Of a stretch of DNA of 64,000 bases, positions 33,219 to 42,240 are shown piece after piece; within the stretch, counting starts at the first letter, position 1; the number at the start of each line of letters is the position of its first letter. The notes beneath the pieces are model-generated. The model was not told the origin of the DNA, did not search any database, and was given only the letters and a program-made list of their open reading frames with translations. The stretch is from Benzoatithermus flavus (GTDB lineage: Bacteria; Pseudomonadota; Alphaproteobacteria; Geminicoccales; Geminicoccaceae), in assembly GCF_037908215.1 (NCBI RefSeq), contig NZ_JBBLZC010000004.1, forward strand, positions 62,001 to 126,000. Reading direction: 5' to 3'. The position numbers and the translations under genes are program-made.

Positions 33219-33752
33219 TCAGCGCGTGCAGGCGACGATCGGCGGGTCCTCGCCGGTTCCGCGGAAGATCAGCTCGCTCCGGGTCAGCTTCAGCACGTCG
33301 CTCGTGCTGTCCTGCTGGCTGCGCATGAAGGTGTTGGCGACCGTGGCGGTGAGCCCGGCCAAGAACCCGCCGAAGGGATTGGCGCTGCCCTCGGCGGCTC
33401 TGGCCTCGAGCTTCATGTTCCGCATGACGAGCCGGTCGCCTTCGACCGACCAGTTGCCGCGCGAGATACCCTGCAGGGGTCCGTAGCGCGGGTCGTTCTC
33501 GGTCCGCACCTCGGCGACGACGGTGCCGTCCGCGCCGAAGGTGATGGTGCGGGACGCCTTCGGCAGCTCGGGATAGGGGTTGAGCTCGCGGCAGCGCCAC
33601 GCGCCGACGAGCATGTCGCGCTGAACCTTTGTTACCTCGTCGGCGACGCTGACCGGCGGCCGCCTGGCCTCGCTGCCGCCACCGCCCATGGCGCATCCCG
33701 CGAGCAGCATCGCCGTCCCTGCGAAGCCGATCCGGCCCGGCCACCCCTGCAT
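33219..33752 (-). CDS. Lipoprotein with WRCRELNPYP motif, copy 1
   Basis: A 177-residue predicted lipoprotein: signal peptide with lipobox LLAGC (Cys20), a Gly/Ser linker, then VGAWRCRELNPYPELPKASRTITFGADGTVVAEV, SRGNWSVEGDRLVMRNMKLEARA and LTRSELIFRGTGEDPPIVACTR. The alternating strands and the paired cysteines (WRC and VAC) suggest a small beta-barrel like lipocalin-type or 'THAP/DUF' lipoproteins, but I recognise no family. The gene just upstream (33849-34364) is a clear paralog in the same direction. It is convergent with the methyltransferase gene, 12 bases away. Confidence 0.65.
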   Translation of the reverse strand: MQGWPGRIGFAGTAMLLAGCAMGGGGSEARRPPVSVADEVTKVQRDMLVGAWRCRELNPYPELPKASRTITFGADGTVVAEVRTENDPRYGPLQGISRGNWSVEGDRLVMRNMKLEARAAEGSANPFGGFLAGLTATVANTFMRSQQDSTSDVLKLTRSELIFRGTGEDPPIVACTR

Positions 33753-33848
33753 GGCGTCCCTCCCTCGGTTCGTGACCGGCCAGGGAACCAGCCGACGGCA
33801 CCCCTGACAAGCGGAACCGTGAGGATCGAATAGGCCGGTACGGCTGCA

Positions 33849-34364
33849 TCAGCGCAGGCAGCGCACGATCGCGGGGTCCTCCACCTCGGCCGGGCGGAGC
33901 ACGAGCTCGTCCGGCGACAGGCGGAGCACGTCCACGGCCCCGTCGCGCTCGTGCCGTGGCCGGCTGTTCAGGAATTCCGCGCTCAGGGCGGCGATCTCGT
34001 CGAGCTTCGGGTCGCCACCGGCCGCGTGCGCCTCGGTCCGCACCTCGCGCGTGACGATCCGCCCGCCCTCGACCGCCCAGCGGCCGCGCGCGACGACGTC
34101 GATGGCACCGCCGGCTGGCGGCGGCCCCGCGACGCGCGAGCGGTCGGTGAAGCTGCCGTCCGCGTCGTAGGTCGAGGTGACGGTCTGCTCCGGCTGCCCG
34201 GGATAGGGGTTGAGATCCCGGCACTGCCAGGTGCCGACCACGAGCGCCGGATCGACCACGGCCAGCGGTGCCGGCATCTCGACCGGAGGGCGCCGCGGCC
34301 CGTCTCCTCCATCCGTGGTGCAGGCTGCCAGCAGCAGGAATCCCGAGAGCGCCAGCCTGCGCAT
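33849..34364 (-). CDS. Lipoprotein with WQCRDLNPYP motif, copy 2
   Basis: A 171-residue lipoprotein paralogous to the next gene on its strand. The signal peptide MRRLALSGFLLLAAC carries lipobox LLAAC (Cys15). The core VVGTWQCRDLNPYPGQPEQTVTSTYDADGSFTDRSRV, ARGRWAVEGGRIVTREVRTEAHA and LRLSPDELVLRPAEVEDPAIVRCLR aligns block by block with its neighbour, including both cysteines. A tandem duplication is the simplest reading. The gene is divergent from the M1 aminopeptidase. No function is known to me. Confidence 0.65.
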   Translation of the reverse strand: MRRLALSGFLLLAACTTDGGDGPRRPPVEMPAPLAVVDPALVVGTWQCRDLNPYPGQPEQTVTSTYDADGSFTDRSRVAGPPPAGGAIDVVARGRWAVEGGRIVTREVRTEAHAAGGDPKLDEIAALSAEFLNSRPRHERDGAVDVLRLSPDELVLRPAEVEDPAIVRCLR

Positions 34365-34529
34365 GCAGCTCCCTCGCAGATCGAAGCGGCTCAGCTTTAG
34401 GCGGCGCGACCAACGCCGGCAAGCAGGCGGTCCGCTCGGCCAGCATCGGACCGCTGCGGTGCTCGCCCTGGCTCGCGATGCAGCCCCAGCGTATGCTGAT
34501 GCGTTATCCGGCCGAGCGGAGTATCGGGC

Positions 34530-37190
34530 ATGTGGTCGAGGCATATGGCGTTCCGGGGGCTCGCGCTTCTGGTGCTCGGGGTGGTGCTCCCGATCGTAGG
34601 CACTGCCGCAGCCGAGACGACGCCCGGCGGCCTCCCGGCGGGCGTGACGCCGACGCACTATGCCATCGCACTCGACGTCGACCCCGCCGCACCGACCTTT
34701 CGCGGCGCAACCCGTATCGACGTCACCGTCGCCGCACCGACGGACCGTGTCGTCCTCAATGCCAAGGAGCTGACGATCGGCAGGGCCGTCGTCGTCGGAC
34801 GCGAGAGCGATCCGGCGCGGGTGGTCGTGGACGAGAAGGCAGAGACCGCGACACTGCTCTTCGACCGTCCCCTGCCCGCCGGCCGCTCGACGCTGGCCAT
34901 CGATTACGACGGCAAGGTGAGCGAGTCCGCCGCCGGTCTGTTCGTGACGCCCTACCAGACGCCGCAAGGCACGGCGCGGATGCTGACGACGCAGTTCGAG
35001 GCCGCCGACGCGCGCCGCGTCTTTCCCGGCTGGGACGAGCCCGCGGTCAAGGCGACCTTCGATCTGACCGCGACGATCCCGGCCGGACTCGTCGCGGTCT
35101 CGAACATGCCGGTGGCGGCGACCACGCCCGCGGGGTCCGGCAAGCAGCGCGTGACCTTCGCCACCACGCCCAGAATGTCGACCTATCTCCTGTTCCTCGG
35201 CGTCGGCGATCTCGAATCGATCACCACCGACGTGGGAGGAACGCGGGTCGCCGTCGTCGCCAAGCGCGGCGATGCGGAGAAGGGCCGCTTCGCGCTTCAA
35301 GCGGCGGCCGGCCTCCTGCGCTACTACAATGACTATTTCGGCACCCCCTTCCCGCTGCCGAAGCTCGATCTCCTCGCCGTGCCGGGTGCCGGCGGCTTCA
35401 GCGCCATGGAGAACTGGGGGGCCATCCTCTACTTCGAGCCCGCCCTGCTCCTGGACCCCACCGCCTCTTCGGAAGCCGACCGGCAGCGCGTGTTCGTGGT
35501 GGTGGCACACGAGATGGCGCATCAATGGTTCGGCGATCTCGTGACCATGCGCTGGTGGGACGATCTCTGGCTGAACGAAGGCTTCGCCTCGTGGATGGAG
35601 AACAAGGCCACGGACCGGTTCCATCCCGAATGGAGCATCTGGCTCCAGGCCAAGAGCGCCCGCGACCGGGCCATGCGCTCGGACGCGCTGTGCACCACGC
35701 ACGCCATCGTGCAGCCGATCGAGACGCCTGCCCAGGCCGACCAGGCCTTCGACGAGATCACCTACCAGAAGGGGCAGGCCGTCATCCGCATGCTCGAGGC
35801 CTATCTGGGGCCGGATACGTTCCGCGACGGCATCCGGCGCTACATGCGCGCCCACGCCTACGGCAACACGGTGACCGGCGATCTCTGGGAGCAGCTCGCC
35901 GCAGCCTCGGGAAAGAAGGTGGCGGACGTCGCCGCGTCCTTCACCCGGCAGCCGGGCGTTCCTCTCGTCGCCGCCGAACCGGGTGCCTGCAAGGGCAGCC
36001 GGCGTACCATCGAGCTGCGCCAGCAGCGCTTCGCGCTCGACGACCCGAACCCGCCGCCGCTCTCGTGGCAGGTGCCGGTTGGGCTGCGGACGGTGGGCAC
36101 TCCAGCCGCCACGGCCGAGATCCTGCTCGACGGTGCTGCAACCGTGCCGCTCGGGTCGTGCGGCGAGGAGGCCGCCGTCACCGCCAACGCGGACGGGATC
36201 GGCTATTACCGTGTCGCCTATGCTCCCGCTCTGTTTGCAGCCCTTACCCGGCGGTTCGCCGATCTTTCCCCGGCCGACGCCCTGACCGTCCTCTCCGATA
36301 GCTGGGCCTTGAGCGAGGCGGGACGGGCACCGGTCGGAAACTATCTCACCCTCACCCGCAAGATCGCGGCCGATGCCGACTATGCCGTCTGGCGGCAGGT
36401 GTTCGACACGCTGTCCTATCTCGACGAGCTCTACGAGGGAGCGCCGGGCCGGGCGGCGTTCCAGGCCTATGCCCGCTCGGTGCTCGCCCCCGTCGCGGCC
36501 CGCCTGGGCTGGGACGCAAAACCCGGCGAGCCCGCCAACGATGCGATCCTGCGCCAGCAGATCCTGACGCTCCTGGGCCTCCTCGGCGAGCCGATGGTGG
36601 TGGCGGAGGTGCAGCGGCGTTTCGGCATGTTCCGGAACGACCCGGCGAGTCTGGAAGGGCCGACGCGGCTCGTGGTGCTGCGCGTCGCCGCGGCCCGTGC
36701 CGATGCCTCGGCCTACGATGCCCTGCATACGGCCGCTCGGCAGACGACCTCCTTCCTGCAGAAGCAGCAGATCTACGAGGCGCTCACCTATGCGCGCGAC
36801 CCGGCGCTGGCCGGGCGCACCCTCGCCTTCAGCCTGAGCGACGAGCTGCCGACACAGCTTCGTCCGCTCCTGCTGCGCGGCGTCGCCGCGAACGGGCGCC
36901 ATCCCGATCTCGCCTGGACGTTCATGGTCGAGCACTTCGACGCCGTGACGGCCAGCCTGGACTCGCTCGGGCGCTACCGGCTCCCGCCGTCGATCGCGGC
37001 GAACTTCGCCGATGCCGCGCGCGCGAGGGAGCTCGAGGAATTCGCCGCCGACCACATCCCGGAGGATGCCCGTGCCGACACGCACCGAGCCGCGGCCGTG
37101 ATCGAGCTGCGCGCCAAGGTCCGCAGCGAGCGCCTGCCCGAGATCGACCGCTGGCTCGCCGAGGGGGGTGGTGCAGCGAACGTTCAATAG
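34530..37190 (+). CDS. Exported M1-family aminopeptidase
   Basis: A zinc aminopeptidase of 886 residues with a signal peptide (residues about 1-28, ending TAAAE), so probably periplasmic, unlike cytoplasmic PepN. The substrate-recognition motif is SAMENWG in place of the usual GAMEN. The zinc site HEMAH (His327, Glu328, His331) with Glu350 in WLNEGFA follows the HExxH-x18-E rule; the proton-donor Tyr region is ITYQKGQAVIRMLE. The C-terminal half is the ERAP1-like helical domain. The first ATG is preferred because CGGAG lies about 9 bases upstream; the sixth codon is also ATG. Broad N-terminal peptide trimming for nutrient use is the likely role. Confidence 0.92.
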   Translation: MWSRHMAFRGLALLVLGVVLPIVGTAAAETTPGGLPAGVTPTHYAIALDVDPAAPTFRGATRIDVTVAAPTDRVVLNAKELTIGRAVVVGRESDPARVVVDEKAETATLLFDRPLPAGRSTLAIDYDGKVSESAAGLFVTPYQTPQGTARMLTTQFEAADARRVFPGWDEPAVKATFDLTATIPAGLVAVSNMPVAATTPAGSGKQRVTFATTPRMSTYLLFLGVGDLESITTDVGGTRVAVVAKRGDAEKGRFALQAAAGLLRYYNDYFGTPFPLPKLDLLAVPGAGGFSAMENWGAILYFEPALLLDPTASSEADRQRVFVVVAHEMAHQWFGDLVTMRWWDDLWLNEGFASWMENKATDRFHPEWSIWLQAKSARDRAMRSDALCTTHAIVQPIETPAQADQAFDEITYQKGQAVIRMLEAYLGPDTFRDGIRRYMRAHAYGNTVTGDLWEQLAAASGKKVADVAASFTRQPGVPLVAAEPGACKGSRRTIELRQQRFALDDPNPPPLSWQVPVGLRTVGTPAATAEILLDGAATVPLGSCGEEAAVTANADGIGYYRVAYAPALFAALTRRFADLSPADALTVLSDSWALSEAGRAPVGNYLTLTRKIAADADYAVWRQVFDTLSYLDELYEGAPGRAAFQAYARSVLAPVAARLGWDAKPGEPANDAILRQQILTLLGLLGEPMVVAEVQRRFGMFRNDPASLEGPTRLVVLRVAAARADASAYDALHTAARQTTSFLQKQQIYEALTYARDPALAGRTLAFSLSDELPTQLRPLLLRGVAANGRHPDLAWTFMVEHFDAVTASLDSLGRYRLPPSIAANFADAARARELEEFAADHIPEDARADTHRAAAVIELRAKVRSERLPEIDRWLAEGGGAANVQ

Positions 37191-37208
37191 CGGCCATGTC
37201 CGCTCCGA

Positions 37209-38201
37209 TCAGGCGGACGCAGCCGCGAGCCGCTCGCGCCCGTGCGGCGCCGTGAAGTCGAGCAGCGGGCCCATGGGCACGATGCCGGTCGGGTTGATCG
37301 TCTTGTGGCTGCCGTAATAGTGGCCCTTGATGTGCCGGAAGTTCACGGTCTCGGCGACACCCGGCCACTGGTAGAGCTCGCGCGTCCAGGCCCATAAATT
37401 CGGATAGTCGATGATCCGGCGCAGGTTGCACTTGAAGTGGCCGTGATAGACCGGATCGAACCGCACCATGGTCGTGAACAGCCGCCAGTCGGCTTCGGTG
37501 ATGCGGTCCCCTGCGAGGTAGCGCTGCCGCGCGAGCCGCTCCTCGAGCCAGTCGAGCGTCTCGAACAGCTCGCTCACCGCCTCGTCGTAGGCTTCCTGAC
37601 TGGTGGCGAAGCCTGCCCGGTAGACCCCGTTGTTGACGCTCGTGTAGACACGCTCGTTGACCGCGTCGATCTCGCCCCGGAGCCCTTCCGGGTAGTAGTC
37701 GCCGGGGGCGGCGCCCACGCCATCGAAGGCGGCGTTCAGCATACGGATGATCTCGGCCGATTCGTTGTTCACGATCGTCCGCCGTTCCTTGTCCCACAAG
37801 GTCGGCACCGTCACCCGGCCGGTATAGTCGGGCACGGCGCGTGTGTAGAGCTCGTGGAGGTAGCGGCTGCCGTAGAGCCCGTCGCCCGTGGCTCCGGGAG
37901 CGGGGTCGAACGTCCAGCCCTGCTCGCCCATGAGCCAGTGCACGACCGAGACGCCGATCATGCCCTCGAGCCGCTTCAGCTTGCGGAAGATCAGCGTGCG
38001 GTGCGCCCAGGGGCAGGCGAGCGAGACGTAGAGATGATAGCGTCCGGGCTCGGCCGGAAAGCCGCCTTCGCCCGAGGGTCCGGGCGCGCCGTCGGGTGTT
38101 ATCCAGTTGCGGAACCGTGCCGCGGTGCGCACGAAGCGGCCGCCCGACCTGGCCGTGTCGTACCACTGGTCGTGCCACTTGCCGTCGATCAGGAGGCCCA
38201 T
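37209..38201 (-). CDS. Glutathionyl-hydroquinone reductase (Xi-class GST)
   Basis: A cytoplasmic enzyme of the ECM4/YqjG family that removes glutathione from glutathionyl-hydroquinones. The 330 residues include FRNWITPDGAPG, YHLYVSLACPWAHRTLIFRKLK with the catalytic Cys of CPWAHR, VPTLWDKERRTIVNNESAEIIRML, and in the helical domain RYLAGDRITEADWRLFTTMVRFDPVYHGHFKCNLRRIIDYPNLWAWTRELYQ, then HIKGHYYGSHKTINPTGIVPMGP, all typical. It is eight bases from the pirin gene on the same strand and close to wrbA, forming a quinone-handling set. Confidence 0.94.
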   Translation of the reverse strand: MGLLIDGKWHDQWYDTARSGGRFVRTAARFRNWITPDGAPGPSGEGGFPAEPGRYHLYVSLACPWAHRTLIFRKLKRLEGMIGVSVVHWLMGEQGWTFDPAPGATGDGLYGSRYLHELYTRAVPDYTGRVTVPTLWDKERRTIVNNESAEIIRMLNAAFDGVGAAPGDYYPEGLRGEIDAVNERVYTSVNNGVYRAGFATSQEAYDEAVSELFETLDWLEERLARQRYLAGDRITEADWRLFTTMVRFDPVYHGHFKCNLRRIIDYPNLWAWTRELYQWPGVAETVNFRHIKGHYYGSHKTINPTGIVPMGPLLDFTAPHGRERLAAASA

Positions 38202-38209
38202 GACACGCC

Positions 38210-38917
38210 TCAGCCCGGCGGCAGGTCGGCAAGCAGGATCTCGGTCGGCTCGAGCGCCTCGATCCGGATCGCGTCCTCGCCGCGCACGACCACACCGTCG
38301 CGCGCTGCCGCCTCCACACCATTGACACGGTAGCGGCCGGTCGCGGCCACGAGATAGGCCTGGCGACCGGGTGCGAGCCGGTGCGTGAGGCTCTGGCCGG
38401 CCGCGAGGGTGGCGCCCAGGACGGCCGCATCCTGGTCGATCGGCAGCGCCCCGTCGTGCCCGGCCATGCCCGAGGCCAGCGGCACCAGCGCGCCGGCCCG
38501 GTCGGCCTTCGGGAACGCCCGCTGCCCCCAACGCGGCTCGAGCCCGCGGGTGCGCGGCGTGATCCAGATCTGGAAGATCGTGGTGACTTCGCCCTCGCGG
38601 TTGTACTCGGCATGACGGATGCCGGTGCCGGCCGACATCACCTGCACGTCGCCGGCCTCGGTCCTGCCCTGGTTGCCGAGGCTGTCCAGATGCGTGATCG
38701 CACCCTTCCGGACATAGGTGACGATCTCCATGTCGCGGTGCGGGTGCGGGTCGAAGCCCGTGTGCGGTGCGATCTCGTCGTCGTTCCACACCCGCAAGGG
38801 GCCGACGCCCATCCGCGCTGGATCGTAATAGTGGCCGAAGCTGAAATGGTGGGTGGCGTTCAGCCAGTCGATGCGGAACTTGCCCAGGCCCGCGAAGGGC
38901 CGCACCTCGATGGTCAT
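38210..38917 (-). CDS. Pirin family protein (YhhW-like quercetinase type)
   Basis: A bicupin metalloprotein of 235 residues. The N-terminal cupin carries the metal ligands in HTGFDPHPHRDMEIVTYVRKGAITHLDSLGN and AGTGIRHAEYN, matching pirin proteins such as E. coli YhhW, which has quercetin 2,3-dioxygenase activity in vitro. FSFGHYYDPARMGVGPLRVWNDDEI is also characteristic. It sits between the glutathionyl-hydroquinone reductase and wrbA on the same strand, suggesting a common role in aromatic/quinone stress; the true substrate is unknown. Confidence 0.93.
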   Translation of the reverse strand: MTIEVRPFAGLGKFRIDWLNATHHFSFGHYYDPARMGVGPLRVWNDDEIAPHTGFDPHPHRDMEIVTYVRKGAITHLDSLGNQGRTEAGDVQVMSAGTGIRHAEYNREGEVTTIFQIWITPRTRGLEPRWGQRAFPKADRAGALVPLASGMAGHDGALPIDQDAAVLGATLAAGQSLTHRLAPGRQAYLVAATGRYRVNGVEAAARDGVVVRGEDAIRIEALEPTEILLADLPPG

Positions 38918-38964
38918 CCCATTCTCCGGATATGCGGGCGGCGCGCCGGCGCCGCCCCGGCTCC

Positions 38965-39567
38965 TCAGCCCTTGAGCTTCTTCGCGATCTCGGCGACGTG
39001 CCGACCCTGGAAGCGCGCCATGGCGAGCTCCTGCTCGGAAGGTTGCCGCTCGCCCTTGCCACCCGCGACCGTCGTGGCGCCGTACGGACTGCCACCCTTG
39101 ATCTCGTCGAGGCCCATCTGCTCCTGGCAGCTATAAGGCAGGCCGACATAGACCATGCCCTGGTGCAGGAAGAGCGGGATGCCGGTGACGATCGTGGTCT
39201 CGTTGCCGCCGTGCTGGGTGGCCGAGCTCGAAAACATCGAGGCCACCTTGCCGATCAGGGAGCCCTTCATCCACAGGCTGCCGGTCTGATCCCAGAAGCT
39301 GCGCATCTGCGAGGTCATGCCGCCGTAGCGCGTGCCGGTGCCGACGATGATGGCGTCATAGTCGGGCAGCTCGTCCACGGTCGCGATGGGGGCGGGCTGG
39401 TCGAGCTTCATGCCGGCCTTCTTCGCCACCTCTTCCGGCACCAACTCCGGCACGCGCTTGACGACGGCCTCGACCCCGTCCACCTGGCGCGCCCCTTCGG
39501 CGACGGCGTAGGCCATCTGCTCGATATGGCCGTATGCGCTGTAATACAGCACCAGCACCTTGGTCAT
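38965..39567 (-). CDS. wrbA: NAD(P)H:quinone oxidoreductase WrbA
   Basis: A tetrameric flavodoxin-like FMN enzyme that reduces quinones by two electrons, avoiding semiquinone. The 200 residues start MTKVLVLYYSAYGHIEQMA (FMN phosphate loop) and include GTGTRYGGMTSQMRSFWDQTGSLWMKGSLIGKVASMFSSSATQHGGNE and GGSPYGATTVAGGKGERQPSEQEL, all signature WrbA blocks. It heads the likely wrbA-pirin-GST unit and is divergent from the first kup gene across a 228-bp gap in which I see no gene. Confidence 0.96.
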   Translation of the reverse strand: MTKVLVLYYSAYGHIEQMAYAVAEGARQVDGVEAVVKRVPELVPEEVAKKAGMKLDQPAPIATVDELPDYDAIIVGTGTRYGGMTSQMRSFWDQTGSLWMKGSLIGKVASMFSSSATQHGGNETTIVTGIPLFLHQGMVYVGLPYSCQEQMGLDEIKGGSPYGATTVAGGKGERQPSEQELAMARFQGRHVAEIAKKLKG

Positions 39568-39795
39568 TACGGTCTCTCCTTCACCGTTGCGGCATGCACG
39601 GCAAGGTAAGGTGGAGCCGCGCGATCACCAGCCCGCTCGCGCGAAATGGATTGTTTCCTTCCCCGCGCCAATGGGCCGGACGCCACAGGGCGCGGGGAAG
39701 AGAAGACCGCGGGCCGCTCGAGGCGCAGGTCGAGGGTTGCCGTGTACGAGCCGACCTGCTCAAAGCCGAAGCCGGGATGGGCAGCAGGGAACATC

Positions 39796-41712
39796 ATGAC
39801 GACCTCGATCACGCCAGCCGCCGAGGCCGCCGTCTCCCCGGAGCCGGATCGCCGCACGCGCAGCCGGCAGGCGCTGGTGCTGGGTGCGTTGGGCATCGTC
39901 TTCGGCGATATCGGCACGAGCCCGCTCTACACGATCCGCGAGACCTTCCATGCCACCGGCGGCCTCGCCGCGGACGAGCGCTCCGTCCTCGCGGCGCTGT
40001 CCATGATCTTCTGGTCCCTGATCCTCATCGTCACCATCAAGTATATTCTGGTGATGCTGCACGCCGACAATCGCGGCGAAGGCGGCATCCTCGCCATCGG
40101 CTCTCTGGCGCTGCGCGGCACGCGGCGAACATCCCGGCTGCGCCGGATGACGCTGGCGCTCGCCATCTTCGGTCTCGCCCTGTTCTACGCCGACGGGCTG
40201 ATCACGCCGGCGATCTCGGTGCTCTCGGCCGTGGAAGGCCTCGAGACCGCGACCCCCGAACTCGAGCCTTACGTCCTGCCGATCGCAGCCGTGGTGCTGG
40301 CCGGCCTGTTCCTGCTCCAGGGCTCGGGCACGGCCAGGATCGGCCGGCTGTTCGGCCCGGTCATGGTGGTCTGGTTCGCGGTCCTCGCCGTGCTCGGGGC
40401 GGCCCAGATCGCCGAGAACCCCGCGGTTCTGCGCGCGCTCGATCCGCGCCATGCGCTGGACCTGTTCGCGGTCGCCGGTCTTCGGGTTCTCGTCGCTCTG
40501 GGCGCCATCGTGCTCGCCGTCACCGGCGCCGAGGCGATCTATGCCGACATGGGCCATTTCGGCCGCACGACCATCCGCATCGCCTGGCTCGGCCTCGTGC
40601 TGCCCTCGCTCGTCCTCAACTATTTCGGCCAGGGCGCTCTGATCCTGCGCGAACCTGCGGCGCTGGCCGACCCTTTCTACCATCTGGTGCCGGCGGACCT
40701 GCTCTACCCTCTGATCGGGCTCGCCACCGTGGCCACGATCATCGCGAGCCAAGCCCTGATCTCGGGCCTGTTCTCGGTCACCCGGCAGGCGATCCAGCTC
40801 GGCTACCTGCCACGCCTCACCATCCGGCACACCTCGGCGACCGAACGGGGCCAGATCTATCTGCCTGCGGTGAACTGGCTCCTGGCGGCAGGCGTCCTCG
40901 CCATCGCGCTCACCTTCCGCAGCTCGAGCAACCTCGCCGGTGCCTACGGCATCACGGTGACCGGAACGATGGGCACCTCCACGATCCTGGCCGGCATCGT
41001 CGCGGTGCGTCTGTGGCGCTGGCGGCCCGCGACCGCGACCCTGGTGTTCGGCGGCCTGTTCCTGATCGAGCTCACCTACATCGCCGCCAATGTCCTCAAG
41101 ATCGCCCACGGCGGCTGGCTGCCGCTCCTGATCGCCGCCGCCCTCTCCTACACGGTGGTGACCTGGCAGCGCGGGCGGCGGATCCTGAGCCAGCGGCTCT
41201 ATGCCGATGCCATGCCCATCCAGAGCTTCATCGCCCACATCGACAAGAGCGCCGCACGCGTGCCCGACACCGCGGTCTACATGACCGGCAACGGCAGCGT
41301 CACGCCGGCAGCGCTCCTGCACAACCTGAAGCACAACAAGGTCCTGCACGAGCGCGTGCTGCTCATGACGGTGCGGACCGTGGACGAGCCCTTCGTCCCC
41401 GACAACCGGCGGCTCGAGGTCGACCGCCTGGGCAAGGGCTTCTTCCGGGTCACGGCCAGCTACGGCTTCATGGAGGAGCCCGACGTGCCGAAGGCGCTGA
41501 CCCGCTGCCGCGAGCACGGGCTCGCCATCGATCTCGACTTCGTTTCGTTCTTCATCGGCCGCGAGACCCTGGTGCCCGCGAAGCGGCCGGAGCTGGGGCC
41601 CATCGCCGAGAAGATCTTCGTCTTCCTGTCCACGAGCGCCGTGAGCGCCACCGCCTATTTCCGCATCCCGCCCGACCGGGTCGTGGAGCTGGGCACGCAG
41701 ATCGAGATCTGA
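39796..41712 (+). CDS. kup: Kup-family potassium uptake protein, copy 1
   Basis: A K+/H+ symporter of the KUP/HAK family: 12 membrane helices in the first ~430 residues and a C-terminal cytoplasmic domain; 638 residues in all. Diagnostic blocks are GALGIVFGDIGTSPLYTIRETF, KYILVMLHADNRGEGGILAI, FYADGLITPAISVLSAVEGL, IYADMGHFGRTTIRIAWLGLVLPSLVLNYFGQGA and ISGLFSVTRQAIQLGYLPRL. The ATG at 39796 is used because the preceding 50 open codons lack likeness. A second copy lies at 46.5 kb, and parts of the two are nearly identical at the DNA level. Confidence 0.96.
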   Translation: MTTSITPAAEAAVSPEPDRRTRSRQALVLGALGIVFGDIGTSPLYTIRETFHATGGLAADERSVLAALSMIFWSLILIVTIKYILVMLHADNRGEGGILAIGSLALRGTRRTSRLRRMTLALAIFGLALFYADGLITPAISVLSAVEGLETATPELEPYVLPIAAVVLAGLFLLQGSGTARIGRLFGPVMVVWFAVLAVLGAAQIAENPAVLRALDPRHALDLFAVAGLRVLVALGAIVLAVTGAEAIYADMGHFGRTTIRIAWLGLVLPSLVLNYFGQGALILREPAALADPFYHLVPADLLYPLIGLATVATIIASQALISGLFSVTRQAIQLGYLPRLTIRHTSATERGQIYLPAVNWLLAAGVLAIALTFRSSSNLAGAYGITVTGTMGTSTILAGIVAVRLWRWRPATATLVFGGLFLIELTYIAANVLKIAHGGWLPLLIAAALSYTVVTWQRGRRILSQRLYADAMPIQSFIAHIDKSAARVPDTAVYMTGNGSVTPAALLHNLKHNKVLHERVLLMTVRTVDEPFVPDNRRLEVDRLGKGFFRVTASYGFMEEPDVPKALTRCREHGLAIDLDFVSFFIGRETLVPAKRPELGPIAEKIFVFLSTSAVSATAYFRIPPDRVVELGTQIEI

Positions 41713-41797
41713 GCACGATCGCGCGCGGGCTTGACACGAGACGGCCCGGTCTCCATCGAGGACCGATCGTACCGCTGCCAGCGGGACGCAGGGCACG

Positions 41798-42193
41798 ATG
41801 AAAGCAGGAGCGTCTGGAAGCACGCGCAGGCTCGGGTCGACCACGGCCGTGCTCGCGACTCTGCTGGCGCTTTTGGCGCTCCTGATGCCGGTGAGCCACT
41901 GCTGGCTTCCCATGGACGCGGCAGCGCCGGGCGTCGCGGCGTACGGCGGGCACGATCATGCCGCGGCCGGTGGCCACCGGCGCCACGATGCACCCCCGGC
42001 TGCGCCGTTCGACCGGCTGAAGTGCCCGCTCTGCCAGGGCCGGATCGGGATCGCGATCCTGCCGGCCTCCCCGGCGGCGCTTGCCGCGCCGACCGGCTAC
42101 ATCCTCGTCCGGCACGCGGCCAAGCCGGCGCTGCCGGGCCTGCGCCCCCTGCTTCGCCCCTCCCTGCCCCGCGCCCCGCCGCTGCCGGCCTGA
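41798..42193 (+). CDS. DUF2946-like exported protein
   Basis: A 131-residue protein with a signal/membrane segment (AVLATLLALLALLMPVSHC), a His-rich patch (GGHDHAAAGGHRRHD), a CPLC motif (RLKCPLCQGRI) and a Pro/Leu-rich tail. This layout is that of DUF2946 proteins, which commonly accompany copper genes; the His patch and Cys pair would suit metal binding. It precedes YcnI and CopCD in the same direction, so I read it as part of a copper-handling cluster. A TTGACA lies at 41731-41736, but its -10 partner is poor. Confidence 0.65.
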   Translation: MKAGASGSTRRLGSTTAVLATLLALLALLMPVSHCWLPMDAAAPGVAAYGGHDHAAAGGHRRHDAPPAAPFDRLKCPLCQGRIGIAILPASPAALAAPTGYILVRHAAKPALPGLRPLLRPSLPRAPPLPA

Positions 42194-42240
42194 TCCGACG
42201 CGATTTCCCCCATGCCGTCTCAGGTCGAAGGAGGCAGGAC

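Noticed and set aside
33849..37187. Minus-strand open frame of 1112 codons covering the M1 aminopeptidase
   Set aside because: The aminopeptidase on the plus strand has all catalytic motifs; only the last 171 codons of the minus frame (the lipoprotein) look like protein.
39760..41913. 717-codon minus-strand frame opposite the first kup gene
   Set aside because: Antisense shadow; very high Asp/Glu/Arg/His content and no recognised domain. The same holds for the 760-codon frame at 46225-48507 opposite the second kup.
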